Shown here piece by piece: positions 43,667 to 52,182 of a stretch of 64,000 bases of DNA. Position 1 is the stretch's first letter. Every line of letters starts with the position of its first letter. The DNA is from PHAA01 sp963665865 (GTDB lineage: Bacteria; Bacillota; Syntrophomonadia; Syntrophomonadales; Syntrophomonadaceae). The translations under genes and the position numbers were made by a program. The DNA lies in NCBI GenBank assembly GCA_963665865.2, contig CAXXWF010000001.1, positions 1-64,000 on the forward strand, in the 5' to 3' direction. The notes under the pieces are model-generated. The model was not told the DNA's origin. It made no database searches and saw nothing but the letters and a program-made list of their open reading frames with translations.

Positions 43667-45052
43667 ATGGAAGACTCCAAGCAAGAGATTTTTATTGAAA
43701 TTCTAGATGGGATTTTGGAGAATCCCTACATTGGACTCATTCTGGTTGACACCCGGGGAAATATCAATAAAGTCAACAAGACCTACCTGGAAATTCTGGG
43801 AATGACAGAAGAAGATATCCTTGAAAAGCATGTTTTAGAAGTTACCCCGCACTCACGGCTCCCGGAGGTATTGAGGACCAGAGAGGTACATCTTGCCGAT
43901 CATTGGCCAGTAAACGGTCATGATACCATTGTCTTTCGTATGCCTTTATATAAAGATGGAAAATTAATTGGAGCTATGGGGCAAAGCCTGGTTTTAGGTG
44001 CTGCCGGGGTTAAAATTCTTTCCAAGAAGCTGAAAGATTTAGAAGGAGAACTGGCCGTCTATAAGGATGTGGTCAGTAGTATATACAGTTCCAAATATTG
44101 TTTTGATAGTATTGTGGGTGAGGATGTAAATCTGCGCAATGTCAAATCCATTGCCCAGCGGGCTTCTAATACCGGTTCTACAATTCTTATAATAGGGGAG
44201 AGCGGCACTGGCAAAGAGCTTTTCGCCCATTCCATTCACCAGGCCAGTCCGCGCACGGATTGTCCATTTGTCAGGGTGAACTGCGCTGCGCTGCCTGATA
44301 ATCTTTTGGAATCAGAATTATTTGGTTATGAAGAGGGAGCCTTTACCGGAGCACGCAAGGGAGGAAAACCGGGCAAATTTGAATTGGCCAATCATGGTAC
44401 AATATTTTTGGACGAAATTGGGGATATGCCTCTAGCGATGCAGGCCAAACTGCTCATCGTTTTGCAGGAGCGTGAAGTTGAGCGGGTGGGAGGGACCAAA
44501 CCTATCAGGGTTGATGTTCAGGTCATAGCCGCCACCAACCGAAATCTGGAAGATATGATGAAGAAAGGTAAGTTTAGAGAGGATCTCTATTATCGCTTGA
44601 ATGTTGTCACTCTAAATGTTCCCGCGCTGCGCAAACGACCGCAGGATATTGATCTATTGATAAACAACCTGCTGCCCAAACTGAACCAGCGTTTACATAC
44701 GCAAGTAGAGCAAGTATCCCCGGAAGCATTGCAGCTGCTTTGTAGTTATGATTGGCCGGGCAATGTACGGGAGCTGGAAAACCTGCTGGAAAGAGCCATG
44801 AATTTGGCGGATTTAAACCAGGAGACCTATCTCACCACCGAGCACTTTCCGTCTCTTTCGAGACTGGTAGTGCCATCGCTCCTTGGGATTGAAGGGGTTG
44901 ATAATCTAAACGAGGCGGTCGAACGGGTCGAAAAAGAGACCATCCGTCGGGTTCTGCAGAAAACCAAAAATAATAAGGCTCAAACCGCGAAACTGCTGGG
45001 TTTAAATAAGTCAGTACTCTATCGCAAATTGAGCAAATATGAGCTGATCTAA
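43667..45052 (+). CDS. Single-PAS sigma-54 activator
   Basis: A 461-residue enhancer-binding protein. Residues ~13-115 form one PAS domain of the same type that is repeated four times in the activator at 52183 (NPYIGLILVDTRGNINKVNK; HSRLPEVLRTREVH). The AAA+ domain follows, with Walker A GESGTGKE at ~176, GAFTGA at ~223 and ATNRNLEDM, and a Fis-type helix-turn-helix ends the protein (AQTAKLLGLNKSVLYRKL). GGAAGGTGG precedes the start. It is followed by a terminator, a sigma-54 promoter and a beta-oxidation operon, which it probably activates on sensing a fatty-acid-related ligand. Confidence 0.95.
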   Translation: MEDSKQEIFIEILDGILENPYIGLILVDTRGNINKVNKTYLEILGMTEEDILEKHVLEVTPHSRLPEVLRTREVHLADHWPVNGHDTIVFRMPLYKDGKLIGAMGQSLVLGAAGVKILSKKLKDLEGELAVYKDVVSSIYSSKYCFDSIVGEDVNLRNVKSIAQRASNTGSTILIIGESGTGKELFAHSIHQASPRTDCPFVRVNCAALPDNLLESELFGYEEGAFTGARKGGKPGKFELANHGTIFLDEIGDMPLAMQAKLLIVLQEREVERVGGTKPIRVDVQVIAATNRNLEDMMKKGKFREDLYYRLNVVTLNVPALRKRPQDIDLLINNLLPKLNQRLHTQVEQVSPEALQLLCSYDWPGNVRELENLLERAMNLADLNQETYLTTEHFPSLSRLVVPSLLGIEGVDNLNEAVERVEKETIRRVLQKTKNNKAQTAKLLGLNKSVLYRKLSKYELI

Positions 45053-45200
45053 ACAAATCCTTATTAACCAACTATGAATTAGAGACACCGTCTCAAATTG
45101 GTACCCTTTTCAAAGCAAATTAGATATGGACCACTTGATGACAAAAAAAGGTCGCAAAAAAGGACTGTTGGGAAAATATAACATATGAGGTTCGAGTCCG

Positions 45201-45237
45201 AGCCGTGTCTTCGAAAAGTCGAAAACGCGGCTTTTTT
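45201..45237 (+). terminator. Terminator after the single-PAS activator gene
   Basis: AGCCGTGTCTTCGA pairs imperfectly (one G-T wobble and one mismatch) with TCGAAAACGCGGCT, followed by TTTTTT. Confidence 0.85.
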
Positions 45238-45263
45238 GCGTGATTATTGATAATTCGGACAAG

Positions 45264-45279
45264 TTGGCACACTTATTGC
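45264..45279 (+). promoter_or_regulatory. Sigma-54 promoter of the first intact beta-oxidation operon
   Basis: TTGGCACACTTATTGC has the GG/GC pair at 12-base spacing and is the best TGGCAC match in the window. It lies 94 bases before the start of the hydroxyacyl-CoA dehydrogenase gene and directly downstream of the activator terminator. Confidence 0.85.
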
Positions 45280-45372
45280 GAATAAATAGGATATTAACAG
45301 TTATCTTCGTATGAAGGGAGGGTCAGAGCAGCAGGGTATTGTCGTGCAGCAAAATTATAAGGAGGAATAGAA

Positions 45373-46224
45373 GTGGAGATCAAAAAAATTGGAGTATTGG
45401 GTGCCGGTACCATGGGTGCGGGAATTGCACAAGTTAGTGTTGAAGCTGGATATAGTGTCGTTTTAATAGATGTAGTACCAGAAATAGTGGAAAAGGCAGT
45501 TAAGGGTTTAAATAAGGCCTGGGGTAAAGCGGTTGAAAAGGGCAAGAAGACTGCTGACGACGTGAGTGCATATAATGCCCGGTTAAGCAGCACTACAGAT
45601 ATTAACGCTTTCAATGATGTCGATATTGTCATCGAAGCGATCATAGAGAACATTGATGTCAAGAAAAAAGTTCAGAAACAACTGGGCGAAATTTGTAAGG
45701 CCGATGCCATATTGGCTACCAATACCTCAGCTCTAAGTATTACTGAAATCGCGGCCGCTACCAACCGTCCCGAGAAATTGTTGGGAATGCATTTCTTCAA
45801 TCCGGTAGTCATGATGAAATTAGTGGAAGTAATCCCCGGTGCAGTAACAACCGATGACGTAGTAGAGGCAGTCATGGAAATGTCTAAGAAAATTGGCAAA
45901 GAACCAGTACTAGCCAAAGAAAGCCCGGGCTTCATCGTTAACCGTATCTTGGTTCCGTATATTAATGAAGCTGCCATGGTTTTCCAAGAAGGCATTGCTT
46001 CAGCTGAAGAAATCGATAAAGCTATGAAACTGGGCGCTGGAATGCCGATGGGTCCCTTGGCGTTGGCTGACTTGGTGGGAATAGATATCGTTTTGGCAGT
46101 ATGTGAATTCTTCTGGAAAGAATTTGGAGATTCCAAGTACCGTCCCTCCCTGGCTTTCAGACAAAAAGTACGGGCTGGACACCTGGGGATGAAAACTGGC
46201 AAGGGTTTCTACGACTACAAATAG
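45373..46224 (+). CDS. hbd: 3-Hydroxybutyryl-CoA dehydrogenase
   Basis: A 283-residue NAD-dependent enzyme that oxidises 3-hydroxybutyryl-CoA to acetoacetyl-CoA. The Rossmann motif KIGVLGAGTMGAGIAQ, the catalytic histidine in GMHFFNPVVMMKLVEVI and the domain link ESPGFIVNRILVPYINEA are complete. It is the first gene of the operon behind the sigma-54 promoter; AAGGAGGA precedes the start. It is clearly diverged from the second copy at 55171, so the two operons may serve different chain lengths or conditions. Confidence 0.97.
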   Translation: MEIKKIGVLGAGTMGAGIAQVSVEAGYSVVLIDVVPEIVEKAVKGLNKAWGKAVEKGKKTADDVSAYNARLSSTTDINAFNDVDIVIEAIIENIDVKKKVQKQLGEICKADAILATNTSALSITEIAAATNRPEKLLGMHFFNPVVMMKLVEVIPGAVTTDDVVEAVMEMSKKIGKEPVLAKESPGFIVNRILVPYINEAAMVFQEGIASAEEIDKAMKLGAGMPMGPLALADLVGIDIVLAVCEFFWKEFGDSKYRPSLAFRQKVRAGHLGMKTGKGFYDYK

Positions 46225-46281
46225 GTAGGTTTGATGGTCATAAACCAGAGGAATCAAGTAACAATGGAAGGGAGGCAAATC

Positions 46282-47064
46282 ATGGAATTCCAGAACCTTA
46301 TTTTAGAAAAAGATGGCTATTTAGCCACACTTTATATAAACCGTCCCAAAGCTTTGAATGCTCTCAATGGTGAGACCTTGTTTGAATTGGAAGCAGCCAT
46401 TAAAGACATTAAGGCTGACCCCAACATCAAGGTCGTGATCGTTACCGGATCAGGAGATAAATCCTTCGTGGCCGGGGCTGACATCGCCTTTATGCTTCCA
46501 CTCTCTCCAGCTGAAGGAAGATTCTTCTCGGATGTAGGAGAACGAGTAATGCGCCAGTTGGAACTGCTTGAAAAACCAGTTATTGCAGCCATCAATGGCT
46601 TTGCCCTCGGAGGTGGGTGTGAGCTGGCCATGGCCTGTGATATCAGACTGGCCTCGGAAAATGCAGTTTTTGGCCAACCTGAAGTAGGTCTTGGGGTTAT
46701 CCCCGGCTTCGGAGGAACCCAAAGACTTCCTCGTCTGATAGGCGAGGGACGGGCCAAAGAACTTACCTATACGGCTGATATTATAAATGCGCAGGAAGCC
46801 TATCGCTTAGGTCTGGTCAATCATATATATCCGCAGGACCAACTGATGATCGAAGCCATGAAAATGGCCAAGAAGATTGCCGCCAAGGCTCCCCTGGCAG
46901 TAGGTTACTCCAAATTCGCGATTGGCAAAGGCCTGCAGGTAGATATTGATACTGCTATGAGCATTGAGTCTGATATGTTTGGCATGAGTTGTGCTACCCA
47001 AGACAAGTTTGAAGGTATGAGCGCCTTCGTTGAAAAACGCAAAGCAGATTTTAAGGGTAAATAA
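46282..47064 (+). CDS. crt: Enoyl-CoA hydratase (crotonase)
   Basis: A 260-residue crotonase; ATG 46282 is chosen for the GGGAGG nine bases upstream (a frame from 46231 lacks one). Catalytic glutamates lie in GGGCELAMACD and QPEVGLGVIPGFGG, and the oxyanion-hole region SFVAGADIAFM is intact. It hydrates crotonyl-CoA in the direction of butyrate oxidation. The last 105 bases open the 10-kb repeat also seen at position 1. Confidence 0.97.
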   Translation: MEFQNLILEKDGYLATLYINRPKALNALNGETLFELEAAIKDIKADPNIKVVIVTGSGDKSFVAGADIAFMLPLSPAEGRFFSDVGERVMRQLELLEKPVIAAINGFALGGGCELAMACDIRLASENAVFGQPEVGLGVIPGFGGTQRLPRLIGEGRAKELTYTADIINAQEAYRLGLVNHIYPQDQLMIEAMKMAKKIAAKAPLAVGYSKFAIGKGLQVDIDTAMSIESDMFGMSCATQDKFEGMSAFVEKRKADFKGK

Positions 47065-47130
47065 GGCTGAGTATTCTTCCCGGGAATAAACCCAAAACCT
47101 TCACCATATTGTGGCGATTTTGAGGAGGGA

Positions 47131-48480
47131 ATGGATTTGGATTTTAAAAAGGATTATGAAAGCAAATTTGTCACTGCCGATGAGGCGGTTAAAGTAGTCA
47201 AATCAGGTGATCTGGTTCATTACGGAGAGTTCATGATGAATTCGCATGTTTTAGATGCCGCTCTGGCCAAGAGGAAGGATGAGCTGGAGAGAGTCATCAT
47301 CAGAACCGTTACCTGTCCTTTTCCACCACAAACAGTTGTGAATGATCCGGAAAGACAACATTTTATTTATAATGACTGGCACTTCAGTGGGGCCAGCCGG
47401 AAATTACATGATAAGAATCTCTGCAACTATATTTCGCTGACCTATCACGAAGGCCCCAGTTTTTATGACCGGGGTTGGGTGCCTGTTGACGTAGCATTGA
47501 TTAAGGTTACACCTCCCGATCAACATGGCTTTGTCAATTTGGGAACATCTAATTCCATTACCCATGCCTTTTGTGACCAGGCTAAAATTGTTATTGCCGA
47601 AGTAAATGAGTCCGTACCGAGATGTCTGGGTGGTTCAAGGGAGACCTTGCATGTATCCGAAATTGACTATTTTGTCCAGGGTGACAATAGACCATTGATT
47701 CAGCTTCCTGAAACACCGGTAACGGATGTGGATAGAAAAATTGCGGCAATTGTCTTGGAACAAATCGAGGATGGAGCCTGTCTGCAGTTGGGGATAGGCG
47801 CCATGCCCAATGTAGTAGGAGCTATGATAGCCCAATCAGACTTGAAAGACTTGGGCGTTCATACTGAAATGCTGGTGGATTCATTTGTAGATATGTATGA
47901 AGCCGGTCGAATTACCGGTCTTCGCAAACAGCTCGATAAAGGCAAGATGGTATATACTTTTGCGATGGGCACCAAAAAGCTCTATGATTTCATGGATAAT
48001 AATCCAATTTGTGCCAGTTACCCGGTTGATTATACCAACGATCCCGACATAATTTGTCAAAATGATAATGTGTTTGGCATTAATAATGCTATAGAAGTGG
48101 ATCTCTATGGTCAGGTCGCATCAGAGTCAAATGGAATAAGGCAGATTTCAGGAACTGGCGGCCAGCTAGACTTTATTTATGGGTCATATAAATCCAAAGG
48201 AGGAAAGGGGCTGATCTGTCTTACCTCTACCTTCCTTGATAAAAATGGCCAGATTCAATCACGGATTAAGCCTATTCTGACCCCAGGGGCGATTGTCACC
48301 GTTCCCAGAAGTATCAATTATTATGTGGTTACTGAATATGGGATTTGTAATCTTAAATCCAAGAGTTCTTGGGAACGGGCGGAAGCCCTGGTAAACATTG
48401 CTCATCCCGATTTACGCGACGAGCTTATTAAAGAAGCCGAAGCAAATAATATTTGGGTAAGAACCAACAAGATATGCTAA
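47131..48480 (+). CDS. Butyrate-type CoA transferase
   Basis: A 449-residue family I CoA transferase of the acetyl-CoA hydrolase/4-hydroxybutyrate CoA-transferase group. The signature GQVASESNGIRQISGTGGQLDF, given here as two parts (GQVASE with the likely catalytic glutamate, and SGTGGQLDF), and the C-terminal AIVTVPRSINYYVVTEYG are typical. It would activate butyrate with acetyl-CoA. GAGGAGGG abuts ATG 47131; TTG at 47137 has better spacing and matches the TTG start of the paralogue at 60163. It sits between crotonase and thiolase. Confidence 0.93.
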   Translation: MDLDFKKDYESKFVTADEAVKVVKSGDLVHYGEFMMNSHVLDAALAKRKDELERVIIRTVTCPFPPQTVVNDPERQHFIYNDWHFSGASRKLHDKNLCNYISLTYHEGPSFYDRGWVPVDVALIKVTPPDQHGFVNLGTSNSITHAFCDQAKIVIAEVNESVPRCLGGSRETLHVSEIDYFVQGDNRPLIQLPETPVTDVDRKIAAIVLEQIEDGACLQLGIGAMPNVVGAMIAQSDLKDLGVHTEMLVDSFVDMYEAGRITGLRKQLDKGKMVYTFAMGTKKLYDFMDNNPICASYPVDYTNDPDIICQNDNVFGINNAIEVDLYGQVASESNGIRQISGTGGQLDFIYGSYKSKGGKGLICLTSTFLDKNGQIQSRIKPILTPGAIVTVPRSINYYVVTEYGICNLKSKSSWERAEALVNIAHPDLRDELIKEAEANNIWVRTNKIC

Positions 48481-48543
48481 GGCAGAAGATTACCAGTTTT
48501 ATGGGTTTGATATTTAAATTCAAATAAAGGGGAGATTTTGATA

Positions 48544-49773
48544 ATGGTAAAAGAAATTAACGAAGTTGTAATAGTTAGCGCATGCAGAACACCTATTGGT
48601 TCTTATGGAGGAACACTCCAATCAGTTAGAGCTAACGATTTATCTAAGATAGCCGGTGCTGAAGCTATTAAGAGAGCTGGAATTGATCCCAAACTGATAG
48701 ATGAACTCCAGTTGGGAATGTGTCTGCATCATGGGAATGGTTCCCTGCCAGCCCGTATTGTGGCTATGGGAGTAGGTATGGACCCCAGATCAACTGCCAG
48801 CATGGTCAACCAGAATTGCGCCTCCGGCATGAGAGCCATGGAAATCGCAGCTATGGGCCTAGCATTAGGTAAAAACGAAATAGCCCTCGTAATCGGTACT
48901 GAAAGTATGAGCAATATTCCCTATATCTCTCAGACTGCCAGATGGGGCGCCAGAATGGGCGATGTTAAGATGCAGGACGCCATGCTGTCAGATGGACTGG
49001 TATGCCAGCTGGCTGGCTCGCATATGGGCGTCACCGCTGAGAATATTGCCGAACAGTACGGAATTACTAGAGAACAATGTGACGAATTGGCACTCTTAAG
49101 CCACCAGAGAGCAGTAAGGGCTGTTGACGAAGGTCGTTTTAAGAGAGAGATTGTTCCCGTTCTGGTGAAAAAAGGCAAAAAGGAAATGCTATTTGAGAAT
49201 GATGAACATCCCATCCGGGGAGCAAGTCTCGAGAGTATGGCTAGACTGCAACCTGCATTTAAAAAAGGCGGAGTGGTAACTGCTGCTAATGCTTCCGGTC
49301 TGAATGACTGTTCGGCTGCCGTAGTTATGATGACCAAGAAAAAAGCCGAAGAACTAGGTATTAAACCGTTAATGAAGCTTATCAATGTATGCGCCGAAGG
49401 CGTAGAAGCTCGGATTATGGGAGTAGGCCCAGCCGTAGCTATACCCAAATGTTTAGCCCAGGCCGGCATGAAGTATTCCGACGTTGATTACTGGGAAATC
49501 AATGAAGCATTTGCAGCTCAAGTATTGGGCGTTGGCAAAATGATTAAAGAGGTTGCCGACATAGACGTAAATATCGGTACTTTTGATCACGATGGCAATA
49601 TTAACACCAATGGTTCTGGTATTGGTCTGGGACATCCGGTAGGAGCGACTGCACTGCGCATAATCGTCAGCTTGTACTACGAACTGGAGAGACTCGGAAA
49701 AACCGTAGGCGGTGCTGCCCTGTGCGTCGGTGGCGGATCAGCTATGGCCTCCCTATGGACCAGAGAGATATAA
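48544..49773 (+). CDS. Acetyl-CoA acetyltransferase (thiolase)
   Basis: A 409-residue thiolase cleaving acetoacetyl-CoA with CoA. Catalytic residues are in NQNCASGMRAME, GIGLGHPVGATALR and AALCVGGGSAMA. ATG 48544 follows GGGGAG; the TTG at 48538 is less likely. It differs clearly from the thiolases at 9929 and 56887, including an insertion DIDVNIGTFDHDGN before the GHP loop. It is the fourth gene of the operon and is followed by the conserved hairpin. Confidence 0.97.
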   Translation: MVKEINEVVIVSACRTPIGSYGGTLQSVRANDLSKIAGAEAIKRAGIDPKLIDELQLGMCLHHGNGSLPARIVAMGVGMDPRSTASMVNQNCASGMRAMEIAAMGLALGKNEIALVIGTESMSNIPYISQTARWGARMGDVKMQDAMLSDGLVCQLAGSHMGVTAENIAEQYGITREQCDELALLSHQRAVRAVDEGRFKREIVPVLVKKGKKEMLFENDEHPIRGASLESMARLQPAFKKGGVVTAANASGLNDCSAAVVMMTKKKAEELGIKPLMKLINVCAEGVEARIMGVGPAVAIPKCLAQAGMKYSDVDYWEINEAFAAQVLGVGKMIKEVADIDVNIGTFDHDGNINTNGSGIGLGHPVGATALRIIVSLYYELERLGKTVGGAALCVGGGSAMASLWTREI

Positions 49774-49798
49774 CAACCTCCTCATAATTTTATATTTT

Positions 49799-49825
49799 GG
49801 GTGATGGCTTGCACCGCCATCACCC
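49799..49825 (+). terminator. Conserved post-thiolase hairpin
   Basis: A perfect 10-bp stem GGGTGATGGC/GCCATCACCC, then GCCTTTTAATT. It lies in the 106-base gap between the thiolase and acyl-CoA dehydrogenase genes. Confidence 0.65.
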
Positions 49826-49879
49826 GCCTTTTAATTAAACGGATAACAAAAAATTCTGAAAATGGAGGGATATTTTAAG

Positions 49880-51715
49880 ATGGCATCTAATTTTGCGGTT
49901 AACAATATTAGGGACTTTGAATTTATAATTCAGGAATGGCTACCCAACGATGGTGTATTCAACTATCCCCAGTTTGCTGATTATTACTCCAAAGACGACA
50001 TAAAAGCGGTGTTGAATCCTATTCTGAAGATGTGCAAGGAAGTTATCGAACCCACCAATAATGAAAATGAGACCAATCCGGTGACTTTTAAGGATGGTAA
50101 AGTAACCACGCCTCCCAGCTACGGAGGCCTGTTCAAAATGCTGCAGAGCGAAGGTTGGGGTACCAGTAATATTGATAATTCCGAAGGCGCTATGGTGATG
50201 CCTGATATGCTTCATTCAGCTGTATGGGAAATGATCGGCGCTGCCAACCCGACTTTTATGCCCTATGTACTTCTGACCACTGGTTCGGCGGATCTGATCC
50301 AGAGTTTTGGCGACGAGAAGTTGAAAGCTATGTTCCTGCCCAAGATGATGGATGGAACCTGGTCAGGAACCATGTGCCTCACCGAGCCCAGCGCTGGTTC
50401 TGATGTGGGTGACATATTGTCCAAGGCCTATCCGACCGATAATCCGCGCATCTTCAATATCAAAGGTAACAAGATATTTATAACCGGCGGGGACAACGAC
50501 TTCACCGAGAACATTATCCATCTCTTCCTGGCCCGCATCGAAGGTGCCAAACCCGGCACCAGCGGCATATCCCTGTTCGTAGTTCCCAAGTACTGGGTCA
50601 ACGAAGATGGCAGCTTTGAAGACAATGATTTTCAGACCACTGGTGTGGAGCACAAAATGGGCCAGCACGGTTCGGTCACGGCCTCGCTGGCGGCGGGTGA
50701 AAACGGCAAATGTCGCGGTTGGCTGTTGGGCGTAGACCCGCGGACCAACGAAGGCAAAGGCGAAGGCATGGTCCAGATGTTCCAAATGATGAACCTGGCC
50801 CGTATGGAGACTGGCCATATGGCGCTGTCCTGCATCATCAACGCATTTGCCAATGCCCGCGACAATGCCAAGGAAAGAATACAGGGCCGGTTAATGACCA
50901 ATCCCAAAGCTGGCCGGGTTGCCATAATCAACCATGAAGACATCAAACGTACCCTTATGATGGGCAAAGCCCATATCGAGGCCATTCGGGCCATGATGTA
51001 CCGGACGTATCTGGCCTTTGACCAGCGCCACCGGGATCCGGATCCGGCAGTCCGCAAAGCGGCATCCGATCTTATCGAGATGACCACTCCGCTGTGCAAA
51101 GCCTATCCTTCTGATGAAGGCTGGTGGCTGATCGGTGAGGCTATCCAATCCTATGGCGGTTACGGTTACTGTTCCGAATATCCGGTCGAACAGATAGCCC
51201 GCGACATGAAGATCTACTCTATCTGGGAAGGCACCAACTTCATTCAATCCATGGACCTTGTAGGACGTAAGATGAACATGAAGGGCGGATCGGTGTTTGC
51301 AACATTTGTACAAGATATGGTTGACTTTTGTCTGGCCAACCAGGACAATTCAGCCCTGACTAAAGAATTTGCCAATCTGGGCAAAGCTCTTAATGCTTAT
51401 CAGGACATGCTCAAAGCTTTGGCTGGCTATGCCAAGACTAATCCCAGCATGATTCCCCTCTATTCTCGGCGTATACTCACCGCTACCTCGCAGTTATACT
51501 GTGGACGCATGATTCTTGACCAAGCGGTATTAGCTGACAAGAAATCCAAAGAAGTGGGACCTGAGCACTTCGATTACAAATTCTACACTGGCAAAGTAGC
51601 AACCGCTAGGTATTATCTGCGTAATGTGGTCCCCAATGTATGGGCTGTAGCCGAGATTGTGATTGACGGTGATACCTCAGCTATTGATGTAGCAGTAGAA
51701 GTATTCGAATATTAA
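49880..51715 (+). CDS. Acyl-CoA dehydrogenase, 611-residue type
   Basis: A long acyl-CoA dehydrogenase (611 residues against ~380 for the standard type), with an N-terminal extension (ASNFAVNNIRDFEFIIQEWL) and a C-terminal helical domain of the DUF-type seen in AcdA-like proteins. The core shows MCLTEPSAGSDVGDI, NKIFITGGDNDFTENI and the region YSIWEGTNFIQSMDLVGRK, where the glutamate is the likely catalytic base. It oxidises butyryl-CoA or a similar substrate; electrons from this step need reverse transfer in syntrophs. ATG 49880 is preferred over 49862. Confidence 0.95.
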   Translation: MASNFAVNNIRDFEFIIQEWLPNDGVFNYPQFADYYSKDDIKAVLNPILKMCKEVIEPTNNENETNPVTFKDGKVTTPPSYGGLFKMLQSEGWGTSNIDNSEGAMVMPDMLHSAVWEMIGAANPTFMPYVLLTTGSADLIQSFGDEKLKAMFLPKMMDGTWSGTMCLTEPSAGSDVGDILSKAYPTDNPRIFNIKGNKIFITGGDNDFTENIIHLFLARIEGAKPGTSGISLFVVPKYWVNEDGSFEDNDFQTTGVEHKMGQHGSVTASLAAGENGKCRGWLLGVDPRTNEGKGEGMVQMFQMMNLARMETGHMALSCIINAFANARDNAKERIQGRLMTNPKAGRVAIINHEDIKRTLMMGKAHIEAIRAMMYRTYLAFDQRHRDPDPAVRKAASDLIEMTTPLCKAYPSDEGWWLIGEAIQSYGGYGYCSEYPVEQIARDMKIYSIWEGTNFIQSMDLVGRKMNMKGGSVFATFVQDMVDFCLANQDNSALTKEFANLGKALNAYQDMLKALAGYAKTNPSMIPLYSRRILTATSQLYCGRMILDQAVLADKKSKEVGPEHFDYKFYTGKVATARYYLRNVVPNVWAVAEIVIDGDTSAIDVAVEVFEY

Positions 51716-51754
51716 GCAGTAATGAGTAAGTCATACTCAAGGGGAGGTACCTCC

Positions 51755-52033
51755 ATGGATAAGATTGAAATGTTGGGTAGGCTTGTCAGTATTAAAAACA
51801 ATGCGCTGGAACGCGCCCGTCAGGAAGGTAAAGGAAATCCTTACCGACAGCTGGAGATCAAAGCGTTTATTCTTCAGCATGGAATTGAGCAGCTGATGAT
51901 AGAGATTCAGAACACCCTCTCGTCAAGTTATCGGACTTCAAGTGCTATCCCGGCCTGCCATATAAACATAACATCTGATCCGGATGAGGATACTTCCTGT
52001 ACCTGGCCGGGGCCGGTCAGGCGAACTGGATAA
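51755..52033 (+). CDS. Small conserved protein of the beta-oxidation operon
   Basis: A 92-residue protein, MDKIEMLGRLVSIKNNALER onward, with about 60% identity by eye to the 77-residue protein at 61542 over the first 60 residues, including AFILQHGIEQLMIEIQNTL. ATG 51755 has GGGGAGG upstream. The predicted helical body lacks membrane segments. Its repeated presence as the last gene of beta-oxidation operons suggests a linked role. I do not recognise the family. Confidence 0.75.
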   Translation: MDKIEMLGRLVSIKNNALERARQEGKGNPYRQLEIKAFILQHGIEQLMIEIQNTLSSSYRTSSAIPACHINITSDPDEDTSCTWPGPVRRTG

Positions 52034-52045
52034 ACAAATATATAG

Positions 52046-52078
52046 ATGCCGGCAGCTTTTTTATAGGTCTGCTGGCAT
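52046..52078 (+). terminator. Terminator of the first intact beta-oxidation operon
   Basis: ATGCCGGCAG with CTGCTGGCAT, then TTATTTTTT, identical to 5086-5118. Confidence 0.8.
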
Positions 52079-52137
52079 TTATTTTTTAAGGGTGCTTATC
52101 TTGGTATTGAATTAGGCAAGTTACCGCTGTCAATATG

Positions 52138-52157
52138 GTAATATGTTATCATATTAC
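52138..52157. promoter_or_regulatory. Inverted repeat upstream of the four-PAS activator
   Basis: GTAATATG TTAT CATATTAC, 25 bases before the TTG start; possible operator. Confidence 0.45.
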
Positions 52158-52182
52158 TTATTGAAAAAGGGGGCAGGTTTGT

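Noticed and set aside
45180..45205. GGTTCGAGTCC resembling a tRNA T-arm after the 43667 activator
   Set aside because: The flanks do not pair as a T-stem and no other tRNA part is present; the sequence leads into a terminator hairpin.
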